Shown here: positions 9,139 through 18,406 of the stretch, piece by piece | Position numbering within the stretch: position 1 is the first letter of the stretch | Layout: each line of letters opens with the position of its first letter | Assembly: GCF_046127645.1 (NCBI RefSeq) | Contig: NZ_CP175919.1 | Source: Clostridium_F caseinilyticum | GTDB lineage: Bacteria; Bacillota; Clostridia; Clostridiales; Clostridiaceae | Strand: one strand, 5' to 3' | Length of the DNA: 64,000 nucleotides | Notes under the pieces: generated by a model | What the model saw: only the letters and a program-made list of their open reading frames with translations | Told to the model about the DNA's origin: nothing | Databases searched by the model: none | Made by a program: the position numbers and the translations under genes

Positions 9139-9341
9139 ATTATACCCCCCAATATTATAATATTAACAGTATATATATACTTTTTATTAGTAAGAGTTAT
9201 TCCTAAAATTATTAAATTGTTTTAAATTTGATTTCTTTTAACTTAAAATCAAATTTATATTTTCCTCTCTAATTAAAATTTTTTATACAAATATATAAAC
9301 AGAAAAATTATTTAAATCCTAATTTTTTTTACAAAATTAAA

Positions 9342-9505
9342 ACCACCATAAAATTTTATATCATGACTATCCGCTCTAATCCCCTCATCATCTTAAAGTT
9401 AAGAGTAAAAACGGCTACGTCCAAAATAATAAATTTTTAAGCTTTAGTACTCATAAAAACTTTCTCTAAAGCTAAAAACTTGTTTATTTTAAAATTTATG
9501 GTGGT
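9342..9505. repeat. R1 repeat inside a larger stem between gpsA and spoIVA
   Basis: The R1 body (about 9355-9490) shares CCGCTCTAAT, GGCTACGT and TTAAGCTTTAG with the other copies. It is enclosed by an outer stem ACCACCATAAAATTT / AAATTTATGGTGGT (9342-9358 and 9490-9505) that other R1 copies lack. The arrangement looks like R1 placed in the loop of a pre-existing hairpin. It lies in the 449-bp gap upstream of spoIVA; the rest of that gap is AT-rich and without genes. Confidence 0.7.
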
Positions 9506-9548
9506 CTTATAATATATTATTGTTTTTAATTTTCAATATGAATATCTT

Positions 9549-9583
9549 AACTACACTAATTATAATAATAATTAGTGTAGTTT
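9549..9583 (-). terminator. Terminator-like hairpin after gpsA
   Basis: AACTACACTAATTAT pairs with ATAATTAGTGTAGTT directly after the gpsA stop. The strong stem is followed on the minus strand by only a weak U-rich tail. Confidence 0.55.
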
Positions 9584-9587
9584 TAAA

Positions 9588-10586
9588 TTAAATCATTTCC
9601 ATTTTTTTATCTCTAGTCATAAGTTCATAAACTCCATAATTCGGTTCTTTATTTTCGAATAAAACTTTATATAATGTATCTGTTATAGGCATCTCTACAT
9701 TCAACTTTTCTTTTAATTCATAAAACGCTCTACAAGCTTTTATACCCTCTACTACCATACCTACTTCTTCTATAGCCTTCTCTGTGCTATAATCCTTGCC
9801 AATTAATATACCAGCTCTTCTATTTCTACTATGCATACTTGTGCAGGTAACTATTAAATCTCCCATACCTGTAAGTCCTGAAAAAGTTTCTTGCTTACCT
9901 CCAAGCTTTGTACCTATCCTTATTATTTCACTCATTCCTCTTGTCATTAATGCAGCTTTTGTATTATCTCCATAGCCTATGCCATCAGATACACCTGCAG
10001 CTAAAGCTATAATATTTTTAACAGCTCCCCCTATTTCCACACCTATTAAATCCTCATTAGTATAAACTCTAAATTTATTAGTCATAAAAAGATCCTGAAC
10101 TTTTTTAGCCATATTCATATGTTTCGAAGATACAACTACTGTAGTAGGTATATCTTGAGCTACTTCTTCTGCATGACTAGGTCCTGACAATATTACTATA
10201 GGATTATTAGGAAGCTCTTCTTTGATAACCTCTGATAACCTTTTCCCAGTGCCTTCTTCTATCCCTTTAGCTATGCTTACTATTATTTGATTTTCTTTTA
10301 TAAAAGGTTGTATTTTTTTGCATATTTGTCTTATTACATGGGAAGGTACTGCTAATATTATAAATTCACATTGCTCTATGCTTTTTTCTATTTCATTATA
10401 AGCTTTCACCCCTGCAGGGATTACTATTTTAGGTAGATATTTTATATTTTCTTTTTTTATGTTTATATCATCTACTATGCTATTATTTCTATGCCATATG
10501 TTAACGTTTAATCCTTTTTTCCCAAGCATTACAGATAAAGCTGTACCAAAACTACCTGCTCCTAAAAAACAAACTTTTGAATCCAT
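9588..10586 (-). CDS. gpsA: NAD(P)H-dependent glycerol-3-phosphate dehydrogenase
   Basis: GpsA reduces dihydroxyacetone phosphate to sn-glycerol 3-phosphate, the backbone for phospholipids. The 332-residue protein opens with the dinucleotide-binding motif FLGAGSFGTAL, and has the conserved SGPSHAEEV and the catalytic-lysine region GAVKNIIALAAG, then GLTGMGDLIVTC. The frame is open to a TTG at 10607, but GGAAGG six bases before the ATG at 10586, and the usual N-terminus starting just before the Rossmann motif, favour 10586. It lies between der and spoIVA, a conserved Firmicute order. Confidence 0.96.
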   Translation of the reverse strand: MDSKVCFLGAGSFGTALSVMLGKKGLNVNIWHRNNSIVDDINIKKENIKYLPKIVIPAGVKAYNEIEKSIEQCEFIILAVPSHVIRQICKKIQPFIKENQIIVSIAKGIEEGTGKRLSEVIKEELPNNPIVILSGPSHAEEVAQDIPTTVVVSSKHMNMAKKVQDLFMTNKFRVYTNEDLIGVEIGGAVKNIIALAAGVSDGIGYGDNTKAALMTRGMSEIIRIGTKLGGKQETFSGLTGMGDLIVTCTSMHSRNRRAGILIGKDYSTEKAIEEVGMVVEGIKACRAFYELKEKLNVEMPITDTLYKVLFENKEPNYGVYELMTRDKKMEMI

Positions 10587-10759
10587 TTCATTCCTTCCTT
10601 TCCCCAATTAATTATTAATTTAATTTTTATTTTTAATTAAGGCTTAAATTTAATTGTTCAAAAAGGTTTATATTAAAAATTCCTATGCCCAACCACCACT
10701 CAAATCTCTCTATATAGAATATGTCTAAGTGGCAGTTAGCTATAGGATATCTTCAAAAT

Positions 10760-12079
10760 CTATTTTTCTTTTTTTTCTCTAAATTCTAATTTTATTCCTG
10801 TTCCTTGGAATTCAAAATTTTCTCTTAATTGATTTTCTAAATATCGTTGGTAAGAGAAATGTATGCAAGCCGAATCATTCACAAAGAAAACAAAAGTTGG
10901 TGGTTTTGTTCCTATTTGAGTCACATAGTAAATTTTTAATCTTTTTGTTCCTACTATAGGAGGTTCTTTCATCATAATAGCTTGACTTATTACATCATTT
11001 AAAACCCCTGTTTTTATTCTCTTAGTATAATTATCATAACACTCTTTAGCTGTTTGTAAAACTTTCACAACCCTTTGACCTGTTTTAGCAGATATAAATA
11101 AATATTTTGCATAAGGCATGAATGCTAAATTGACTTTTAAATCGTTTTTAAATTTATCCATTGTCTTATCATCTTTTTCTACTAAATCCCATTTATTAAC
11201 TATAACTAAAATAGCTTTATTTATATCATGGGCATATCCTATTATTTTTTGATCCTGCTCAGATATTCCATCTGTAGCATCTATCATAAGTATACATACA
11301 TCTGCTCTTTCTATAGATGCATAAGTCCTTATTACAGAGTATCTTTCTATTTCTTCTTTTACCTTACTCTTACGTCTTAATCCCGCTGTATCAATTAAAG
11401 TAAATTCACCGAACTCTGTATTTACATAACTATCTATAGAATCCCTTGTAGTTCCTGGAATGTTACTTACTATAAGTCTGTCTTCTCCTAGCAATTTATT
11501 TATAAGAGAAGATTTTCCTACATTAGGTTTACCTATAAAAGCTATATTTATTCTATCATCATCTTCTCCATCCGATTCATTATCTTTAAAATGTTCTACA
11601 ACTCTATCTAACATATCGCCTAAGCCTAATGCCTGTGATGAAGATATAGTTACAGGTTCTCCTATTCCTAAATTATAAAACTCATATCCATTATTTTCAT
11701 CTCTCAACTTGTCAATTTTGTTTACTACAAGAACTACAGGCTTTTTACTTTTTCTAAGCATTTGTGCTACTTCTTCGTCTGCTGGTGCTAATCCTTCTTT
11801 TCCATCTACTAAAAATATTATTACACTAGCCATTTCTATAGCTATTTGTGCCTGCCTTCTCATTTGAGATACTATTATATCTTGGCTTTCTGGTTCTATA
11901 CCACCTGTATCTATCATTGTAAATTTGTGATTTAACCATTCTGCCTCTGCATAAATTCTATCTCTTGTTACTCCTGGTGTATCTTGTACTATAGCTATCC
12001 TTTTTCCTGCTAATTTATTGAATAGTGTCGATTTACCTACATTAGGTCTTCCTACTATTGCAACTATCGGTTTTCCCAT
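10760..12079 (-). CDS. der: Ribosome biogenesis GTPase Der (EngA)
   Basis: Der is an essential double-GTPase for maturation of the 50S subunit. Two tandem G domains are visible: GRPNVGKST near residues 10-18 with NKID, and GKPNVGKSS near residue 182 with DTAGLRRKSKV and NKWD. The C-terminal KH-like domain (from about 350) ends in a basic tail EFREKKEK. At 439 residues it has normal length. It starts two bases after the upstream PDZ/radical-SAM gene's stop, so the two are cotranscribed. Confidence 0.97.
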   Translation of the reverse strand: MGKPIVAIVGRPNVGKSTLFNKLAGKRIAIVQDTPGVTRDRIYAEAEWLNHKFTMIDTGGIEPESQDIIVSQMRRQAQIAIEMASVIIFLVDGKEGLAPADEEVAQMLRKSKKPVVLVVNKIDKLRDENNGYEFYNLGIGEPVTISSSQALGLGDMLDRVVEHFKDNESDGEDDDRINIAFIGKPNVGKSSLINKLLGEDRLIVSNIPGTTRDSIDSYVNTEFGEFTLIDTAGLRRKSKVKEEIERYSVIRTYASIERADVCILMIDATDGISEQDQKIIGYAHDINKAILVIVNKWDLVEKDDKTMDKFKNDLKVNLAFMPYAKYLFISAKTGQRVVKVLQTAKECYDNYTKRIKTGVLNDVISQAIMMKEPPIVGTKRLKIYYVTQIGTKPPTFVFFVNDSACIHFSYQRYLENQLRENFEFQGTGIKLEFREKKEK

Positions 12080-12081
12080 TT

Positions 12082-13416
12082 TTATTCCTCCCTGCTATGT
12101 TTATTTATTATATCTATTAAGTCTTCTCCTGTATAATCACATACTAAAATTTCTCTTTTTAAACTATTGCTTAATTCTTTTAGCGTTACATCATCTAAGA
12201 AAACTTGTTCGGATATATCAGCTAATTCATATCCTTTTCTAAGCATTACATCTGGAATTATAACATACTTTCCTAAATTTTTCTCCTGTGTTTGTTCTAT
12301 TATGTCCTTTGCTGTTATAAGTCCGGCTACAGTAATGGTCTTTCCAAAAAAGTTATTATCTATTTTTATAACTTCTATATTTATATCATTATTATTATTA
12401 TTTATTATTTTACTAGCCTCTAGTATTTCTTTATAAGCAGATTGCCCTGTTATCATTGAAAAACTTCCTTTAGCTTTAGTTGAAAGTTTTTTTACATTAT
12501 TCTTTATATTATTTCTAAATATTCTTATAACTCCTACACCATCTTCTAGTTGTTTAAAGCCATCATAAAATTCTTCTTTAGGCACTTCTCTTTCCGCTAT
12601 AACATAAAATTCATCAGATAATCTTACAAAAGGTCTTCCTATTTCTTTTATGAATTTATTTTGATATTCCTCTACCATATCTAATTCTTTATTAGCAGTT
12701 TCTTTATTAAAAAGTTCAAATTGGTATAATCCTTCTCTAAATTTTGTAACACCTATAGGAACTACTGCTAAATTTTCAACTTGAGGATAAAGATTATATA
12801 AATCTTCAATAGTTCTTTTTAATTCCTCTCCATTATTAAGTCCTGGACATAAAACTACCTGACAATCCATTTTTATGCCACCTTGAGCTAGCTTTTTCAT
12901 CCTGTCATATAGGTTACCAGCAAATCTATTATTTAAAAGTTTAACTCTAAGTTCTGGATTTGTGGTATGTACAGATATATTTATAGGACTTATTTTATAA
13001 TTTATTATTCTATCTATATCTTCATCCTTCATATTTGTAAGAGTAAGAAAATTTCCCTGAAGAAAAGATAGCCTTGAATCATCATCTTTAAAATACAAAG
13101 TTTCTCTCATACCTTTTGGTAGTTGATCTATAAAACAAAATAAACAATTATTATGACATCTTTGAGGTACATCTAGTATAGCTGCTTTAAATTCTATTCC
13201 TAAATCCTCATCATAATCCTTTTCTATCTCAAGCTCCCAAATTTCTCCGTTATTTTTTTCTATTTCAACCTCTAAGTACTCATCACAAACTAAAAATTTA
13301 TAATCAATAATATCCTTAACTTCTTTATTATTTATAGACAGTAAAAAATCTCCCTTTTCTATTTCAAGTTCTTCTGCTATACTACCTCTTTCTACTTTTA
13401 GTATTTCCTTTTTCAT
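12082..13416 (-). CDS. PDZ-domain radical-SAM-like protein, DUF512 family
   Basis: This protein has an N-terminal PDZ-like domain (about residues 1-60), a CxxxCxxC cluster in RCHNNCLFCFIDQLPKGMR (Cys near 87, 91, 94), a radical SAM-type barrel and a C-terminal DUF512 domain. Members are annotated as putative Fe-S/radical SAM proteins (TIGR03279-type) with no established substrate. The frame is open to 13446, but GGAG eight bases before the ATG at 13416 and the conserved start (MKKEILKVERGS) favour the shorter 444-residue form. It sits directly upstream of der with a two-base gap, so a link to ribosome or RNA modification is possible; that is inference only. Confidence 0.88.
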   Translation of the reverse strand: MKKEILKVERGSIAEELEIEKGDFLLSINNKEVKDIIDYKFLVCDEYLEVEIEKNNGEIWELEIEKDYDEDLGIEFKAAILDVPQRCHNNCLFCFIDQLPKGMRETLYFKDDDSRLSFLQGNFLTLTNMKDEDIDRIINYKISPINISVHTTNPELRVKLLNNRFAGNLYDRMKKLAQGGIKMDCQVVLCPGLNNGEELKRTIEDLYNLYPQVENLAVVPIGVTKFREGLYQFELFNKETANKELDMVEEYQNKFIKEIGRPFVRLSDEFYVIAEREVPKEEFYDGFKQLEDGVGVIRIFRNNIKNNVKKLSTKAKGSFSMITGQSAYKEILEASKIINNNNNDINIEVIKIDNNFFGKTITVAGLITAKDIIEQTQEKNLGKYVIIPDVMLRKGYELADISEQVFLDDVTLKELSNSLKREILVCDYTGEDLIDIINKHSREE

Positions 13417-13538
13417 TTTTTCAACTCCAAATTTTATATTTATCATTAAATTATATTACATTAATATAGTAATTTAGTCAATTTGCAACTTAAAATTCAA
13501 TTTATAAAATACAAAAAATCATAATTTTATTTCCACTT

Positions 13539-13580
13539 TGAAGAAGATTGAAGTATTAACGGATAGTCATGGGATAAAAC
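13539..13580 (+). repeat. R1 repeat fragment
   Basis: TTGAAGAAGATTGAAGTATT, then GGATAGTCATGGGATAAAA, matches the distal end of R1 (compare 25917-25965). The rest of the element is absent, so this is a truncated relic. Confidence 0.5.
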
Positions 13581-13684
13581 CAATAATTGCTTAATATAAT
13601 TAGAATAATAATATACACAATACTATTTATAATATTATTTACTCTTTTAATTATTATAAACAAATATACAATATAAAAAACAAA

Positions 13685-13803
13685 ACACTTCTAAAGGGCT
13701 GTATAAATATAAGACTAGCTTTAATTTTAATATAGTAAATATATTTTATTTATATTTACGATTTCAAAATTAAAGCTATCTTGATACACCCCTTTAGAAG
13801 TGT
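13685..13803. repeat. R2 hairpin repeat, short form; probable phoU-distal terminator
   Basis: The outer arms ACACTTCTAAAGGG/CCCTTTAGAAGTGT enclose an inner inverted repeat TAGCTTTAATTTTAATATAG...AAAATTAAAGCTA, which is the R2 body without the central core seen at 18407 and 57262. On the minus strand it is followed by a U-rich run (TTTTGTTTTTTATA), so it could terminate the pst-phoU transcript. It lies in the otherwise gene-free 487 bp between phoU and the DUF512 gene. Confidence 0.7.
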
Positions 13804-13903
13804 TGCAAAATATTTTTAAATAAATTTTCTAATTTTTTAATAAATAATTTCATTGTATATTATCAAAAACTAATATATTACATTTTATAATATTATTTAA
13901 ATT

Positions 13904-14557
13904 TTATTCATTCATATCGATATGCTCTCCAGTTATTAAATAAATAGTCCATTCGCATATATTAGTAGCGTGATCTGCTATCCTTTCCAAATACTTACAT
14001 ACAAATAAAAATTGTGTAAGTTGATTTATCGTTTCTTTTTTTTCTATCATTGTATCTATAGATTCTTTAAATGTAGTTTTATAAATATAATCTATTTCAT
14101 CATCTAAAGTACAAGCTTTATAGGCTCCTTCTTTGTTTTCATTCACATAAGAGTCCAAAGATTCTTTTATCATATTTTGAACTATATCCGCCATTTTAGG
14201 TATTTTTATTAAAGGTTTAATATATTCTTCATCTTTTATTTTTTTTGCTATCTTAGCTATATCTACTGCATGATCTGCCATTCTTTCTAAATCTGTAACA
14301 ATTTTTAATGTAGTAAATATTTTTCTCAAATCTGTAGCTAAAGGCTGCTCCTTAGCTATAAGAACTATACATTCATCTTCTATTTCTTTTTCCAAATCAT
14401 CTACTAAATCATCATTTTTTATTACTTCATTTGCTAAAATTTCATCTTTTTTTACTAATGCTTTAATAGATGTATTTATTTGCTTTTCTACAATACTACC
14501 CATTCTTAATATACTATTGTGAAGTTTTAGAAGTTCTTTATCAAATACCTTTCTCAA
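13904..14557 (-). CDS. phoU: Phosphate-specific transport system accessory protein PhoU
   Basis: PhoU is a peripheral protein that links the Pst transporter to the PhoR kinase and keeps the regulon off when phosphate is plentiful. The 217 residues form two repeated three-helix PhoU domains; the repeated signature is DLERMADHAVDIAK in the first half and YLERIADHATNICEW in the second, with acidic metal-binding residues. It follows pstB by 29 bp as the last gene of the pst operon, upstream of the R2 hairpin. Confidence 0.97.
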   Translation of the reverse strand: MRKVFDKELLKLHNSILRMGSIVEKQINTSIKALVKKDEILANEVIKNDDLVDDLEKEIEDECIVLIAKEQPLATDLRKIFTTLKIVTDLERMADHAVDIAKIAKKIKDEEYIKPLIKIPKMADIVQNMIKESLDSYVNENKEGAYKACTLDDEIDYIYKTTFKESIDTMIEKKETINQLTQFLFVCKYLERIADHATNICEWTIYLITGEHIDMNE

Positions 14558-14586
14558 TCTATTATTCCCCTTTCATTTAACTAGAT

Positions 14587-15336
14587 TTAACCAAATCTTC
14601 CTGTTATATAATCTTCAGTTCTTCTATCTTTAGGTTTATAAAACAATTCTTCGGTTTTTCCTACTTCTATTATCTCTCCATTTAAAAAGAATGCTGTATT
14701 ATCAGATATTCTTCCCGCTTGTTGCATATTATGCGTAACTATTATTACAGTATATTTATTTTTAAGTTCGTCCATAAGTTCTTCTATTTTAAGAGTAGAT
14801 ATAGGATCTAGTGCTGAAGTTGGCTCATCCATTAATAATATTTCAGGTTCTACAGCCAATGTTCTAGCTATACAAAGTCTTTGCTGCTGTCCTCCTGATA
14901 GTCCTAATGCATTTTTTTTAAGCCTATCTTTTACCTCTTTCCAAAGTGCTCCTCCTTTTAAACTTTTTTCTACTATTTCATCTAACTTCTCTTTATTCTT
15001 TATGCCATGAATTCTAGGCCCATAGGCTATATTGTCATATATAGACATAGGGAATGGATTAGGATTTTGAAATACCATTCCTATTTTCTTTCTAAGATCT
15101 ATCACATCATAGTCTTTATATATATCTTTTCCCTCATAATAAACACTACCTTCTATTTTTACTGAATCTATTAAATCATTCATTCTATTTAAAGTTCTTA
15201 AAAAAGTTGATTTCCCACATCCTGAAGGTCCTATTAAAGCAGTAACTTTATTTTTTTCTATATCTATATTTATATTTTTCAAAGCTTTTACATTACCATA
15301 ATATAAATTCAGGTCATCTGTTTTAATAATTGCCAT
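14587..15336 (-). CDS. pstB: Phosphate ABC transporter ATP-binding protein PstB
   Basis: PstB is the ATPase of the high-affinity phosphate importer. At 249 residues it has the canonical Walker A GPSGCGKST, Q-loop FQNPNPFPMSIYDNIAYG, signature LSGGQQQRLCIART, Walker B ILLMDEPTSALDP and the H-loop TH. The C-terminus DRRTEDYITGRFG is the standard PstB end. It lies 12 bp after pstA and upstream of phoU. Confidence 0.98.
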   Translation of the reverse strand: MAIIKTDDLNLYYGNVKALKNINIDIEKNKVTALIGPSGCGKSTFLRTLNRMNDLIDSVKIEGSVYYEGKDIYKDYDVIDLRKKIGMVFQNPNPFPMSIYDNIAYGPRIHGIKNKEKLDEIVEKSLKGGALWKEVKDRLKKNALGLSGGQQQRLCIARTLAVEPEILLMDEPTSALDPISTLKIEELMDELKNKYTVIIVTHNMQQAGRISDNTAFFLNGEIIEVGKTEELFYKPKDRRTEDYITGRFG

Positions 15337-15348
15337 GACTTTTCCTCC

Positions 15349-16233
15349 TTAATTATCCCCTATATACATTTTGTGTATTTTTTTGCCTATTATTCTAGCT
15401 AATATATTAAATAATAAAACCATTATAATTAAAACTGCTGACGCTCCATTAGCTACTTTAGCGGCATCAGGTATCATAGCTTCTGAATTTACTTTCCATA
15501 TATAAACTGCTAATGTTTCTGCTGGTCTCATTAAATTAAGTGGAAAAGCCTTCGAAGTTACATTAGCTGTAAAATTTAAACTAGGTGCACTCATTCCAGC
15601 TGTATATAAAAGTGCTGCTGCTTCTCCAAATATTCTTCCTGCTGCTAATATTATTCCTGTTAAAATTTGAGGTATAGCTGAAGGAAGCACTACGGTTTTT
15701 ATGGTTTGAAATCTTGTAGCTCCAAGACCTAAACTAGCTTCCTTTATTCCTTTAGAAGCTTCCTTTATAGCATTTTCACTTACTCTCGTTAAAGAGGGCA
15801 AATTTAATATTGATATAGCTAATGCTCCTGACAAAAGAGTAAAACCCCAATTGGTTATTTTAACAAAAACTAAAAAACCGAATAAACCTACTACTATAGA
15901 AGGAAGAGAAGCCATAGTTTCTATAGAAACTCTAACCAAATTTAAAAAGAAACCTTCTTTAGCATACTCTGAAAGATATATTCCAGCTCCTATTCCTATA
16001 GGCACTGTAATTATTAAAGATACAAAAAGCATATAAAGAGAATTAAATAATTGTGGTCCTATTCCACCTCCTGCTTCTCCTATTTTAGGATCTGAAAACA
16101 AGAATTCTAAATTTAGTGTACTTACACCTTTTATTAATATATATCCTAAAAGTATTATCAATAATAAAACTACTAATGCTGAAATAAAATACAATATAGC
16201 CGTCCAAATTTTATCTATCAATTTAGAATTCAT
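15349..16233 (-). CDS. pstA: Phosphate ABC transporter permease PstA
   Basis: PstA is one of the two membrane subunits of the phosphate importer. The 294-residue protein has about six hydrophobic segments and the binding-protein-dependent transport EAA loop (EASLGLGATRFQTIKTVVLPSAIPQILTG, near residue 165-195) that contacts PstB. Its start overlaps the pstC stop by one base, showing translational coupling. Confidence 0.96.
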   Translation of the reverse strand: MNSKLIDKIWTAILYFISALVVLLLIILLGYILIKGVSTLNLEFLFSDPKIGEAGGGIGPQLFNSLYMLFVSLIITVPIGIGAGIYLSEYAKEGFFLNLVRVSIETMASLPSIVVGLFGFLVFVKITNWGFTLLSGALAISILNLPSLTRVSENAIKEASKGIKEASLGLGATRFQTIKTVVLPSAIPQILTGIILAAGRIFGEAAALLYTAGMSAPSLNFTANVTSKAFPLNLMRPAETLAVYIWKVNSEAMIPDAAKVANGASAVLIIMVLLFNILARIIGKKIHKMYIGDN

Positions 16234-17156
16234 TACTCTTCCCTCCTTCTTCCTATAAACCTAATTGCTATTATAAATAGGAAGGATATTATTAAAAGTA
16301 ATAGTGCTAAAGCCCAAAGTGCATCATTCCATACTGTTCCTCCTATGGTATTTGCCATATCCATTGTAATAACACTTGTTAATGTAGAAGCTGGATTTAA
16401 TAATTTATTAGGAAACTGAATAGAGTTTCCTATTACCATTTGAACAGCTAATGCTTCTCCAAAAGCTCTTGCAAGACCTAATATAATACCTGTTAATATT
16501 CCATTTTTAGCTGAAGGTACTATAACCTTACTTATAGTTTGCCATCTAGTTGCACCTAATCCATAGGAAGCTTGTAAATAAGATTTAGGTACTACTTTTA
16601 TTGCATCTACGGAGATACTAGCTATAGTTGGTAATATCATTATACTTAAAACTATTATTCCTGCTAAAATACTAAAACCTGTTCCTCCATAAATCTTTTT
16701 TATAATTGGCAATAATATACTTATACCTAGCCATCCATATACTACTGAAGGAATGCCTACAAATAATTCTAAAGCAGGTTTTAAAACTTTCTCTCCTAAT
16801 TTAGGAGATATATAATTTATAAATATTGCTAAAGCTACACTTATTGGAGCACTTAATATAACTGCACCAATAGATACGAAAGTTGATCCTGCTATAAAAT
16901 TTAATGCTCCAAATTTAGGGATATCATTATCTGGACTCCAATTAGTAGAAAATAAAAACTCCTTTAATGAAACACCCTTTGTAAATACTGCTATACCTTT
17001 TAAGGCCACAAAAAATATTATGGATAAAGTTAAAAAAACTATTAATACTCCACATATAGTTGACAAGCCTCTTCCTATGTATTCATTTTTTAAATTTTTC
17101 AATAATTTTCTTTTAGATATTTCTTTGTTGTAAGTCTTTTTATTAGTTATATGCAT
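16233..17156 (-). CDS. pstC: Phosphate ABC transporter permease PstC
   Basis: PstC pairs with PstA to form the phosphate channel in the cytoplasmic membrane. The 307 residues include a cytoplasmic, Lys-rich N-terminus, about six membrane spans and the EAA loop (ASYGLGATRWQTISKVIVPSAKNG). GAGGAAG lies seven bases before the ATG. A 208-bp gap with a hairpin separates it from pstS, which may lower its expression relative to the binding protein. Confidence 0.96.
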   Translation of the reverse strand: MHITNKKTYNKEISKRKLLKNLKNEYIGRGLSTICGVLIVFLTLSIIFFVALKGIAVFTKGVSLKEFLFSTNWSPDNDIPKFGALNFIAGSTFVSIGAVILSAPISVALAIFINYISPKLGEKVLKPALELFVGIPSVVYGWLGISILLPIIKKIYGGTGFSILAGIIVLSIMILPTIASISVDAIKVVPKSYLQASYGLGATRWQTISKVIVPSAKNGILTGIILGLARAFGEALAVQMVIGNSIQFPNKLLNPASTLTSVITMDMANTIGGTVWNDALWALALLLLIISFLFIIAIRFIGRRREE

Positions 17157-17185
17157 AAATCATCTTCCTCTAATAATTATTATTT

Positions 17186-17230
17186 TAAATGGGGTTGTAA
17201 CTTAATCCATATTGTTAAACCCCATTTAAA
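17186..17230 (-). terminator. Stem-loop between pstS and pstC, possible partial terminator
   Basis: AAATGGGGTT and AACCCCATTT form a 10-bp stem in the pstS-pstC gap. The tail on the minus strand is A-rich rather than U-rich, so full termination is doubtful. mRNA processing or partial termination that favours pstS is a reasonable guess. Confidence 0.5.
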
Positions 17231-17364
17231 TATTTATATTCTTCATTTTTAAAAAGTTATGTTTTTATCCTACATCAAATAATATTTAAGCTTGCATTAA
17301 TTCTTATAAAAATTAAAATGCTAAAAATCTATTTAATGACTAAATCTTTACTAATCTATAACAA

Positions 17365-18219
17365 TTATTTAATATCACTAGCTGGTATATATTTTAATTT
17401 TTCTATTAATGGCTTAGCCTCATCACTTAACATATAGTCTATAAAAGCTTTTGTTACTCCTTCCGGTTCACCTTTTGTATACATATGTTCATAAGACCAA
17501 AAATCATATTTTTTAGCTATTATATTTTCTTTTGTTGGTTCTACATTATTTATTTTTATAACCTTTACTTCATCATTAAGATGTGAAAAAGCTACATAAC
17601 TTATACTTCCTTTTGTTTGATTTATAGCTTTTACAACACTTCCACTAGAATCTTGAGTTGTACCTAAACCTTCTTTTTCATCCTTTCCATCCATTACAGT
17701 ATCCTTAAAAGTAGCTCTTGTACCTGAAGATTTAGATCTATTTATAACATTTATTTTTTCATCTTGACCACCAACATCTTTCCAGTTAGTAATCTCTCCT
17801 GTAAATATTTTTTGTATTTGTTCTTTTGTTAAAGAATCCACCTTTACTTCTTTATTAACTATCATACCAAATCCTATGGCACAAACTTTGTGATCTACTA
17901 AAGATGAACTTTGATTTTTATCTTTTAATTTTGATTCTGCTGTTACATCAGAATTTCCTATTTCAACTGATCCTGAAACTACTTGATTTATTCCAGCTCC
18001 ACTTCCTCCACCTTGAACATTTATAGTAGCATCTGGATTCTTTTGCATAAATTGTTTAGCTCCTTGCTCAACTAGAGGTTGCAATGCTGAGGAACCTAAT
18101 GCTGTTATACTATTACTTTCTTCCTTATTTTCTTGTTTATTACCACAGCCTGCTAATATTCCTAAAGTCATAGTAATTGTTAACGCTAATATTATTAATT
18201 TAAGTCCTTTTCTTTTCAT
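17365..18219 (-). CDS. pstS: Phosphate-binding lipoprotein PstS
   Basis: PstS captures phosphate outside the membrane and hands it to PstCA. A lipoprotein signal peptide is clear: KRKGLK, a hydrophobic core, then the lipobox ILAGC with Cys at 25. The mature part has the phosphate-binding protein signatures ALGSSALQPLVEQ, GGGSGAGINQV and NRSKSSGTRATF. At 284 residues it matches clostridial PstS length. It is first in pstS-pstC-pstA-pstB-phoU, preceded by a putative PhoP-type promoter. Confidence 0.97.
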   Translation of the reverse strand: MKRKGLKLIILALTITMTLGILAGCGNKQENKEESNSITALGSSALQPLVEQGAKQFMQKNPDATINVQGGGSGAGINQVVSGSVEIGNSDVTAESKLKDKNQSSSLVDHKVCAIGFGMIVNKEVKVDSLTKEQIQKIFTGEITNWKDVGGQDEKINVINRSKSSGTRATFKDTVMDGKDEKEGLGTTQDSSGSVVKAINQTKGSISYVAFSHLNDEVKVIKINNVEPTKENIIAKKYDFWSYEHMYTKGEPEGVTKAFIDYMLSDEAKPLIEKLKYIPASDIK

Positions 18220-18305
18220 TAATAAAAACCTCCGCTCAAGATTTTTTATCTTATATTCTTATCATGATTACAGTTTGTATTTTAAATCATCTAGGTTAAG
18301 CGCTT

Positions 18306-18334
18306 ATTATATTAAAGTTAATTAAATTTAACAT
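18306..18334 (-). promoter_or_regulatory. Candidate pst promoter with TTAA-rich PHO-box-like repeats
   Basis: On the minus strand TTAAAT, TTAACT and TTTAATA sit in approximately 10-11-bp phasing, running into a TATAAT -10 at 18306-18311. PhoP family regulators in Firmicutes bind tandem TTAACA-like repeats upstream of the -10, so direct PhoP activation is plausible. In such AT-rich DNA the match is only suggestive. Confidence 0.45.
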
Positions 18335-18406
18335 TAGTTTTTGCTTTTTTTCTTGACTTATACAGCTTTTTATTTTCAACTAAACTTAAAATGATACACA
18401 TAAAAT

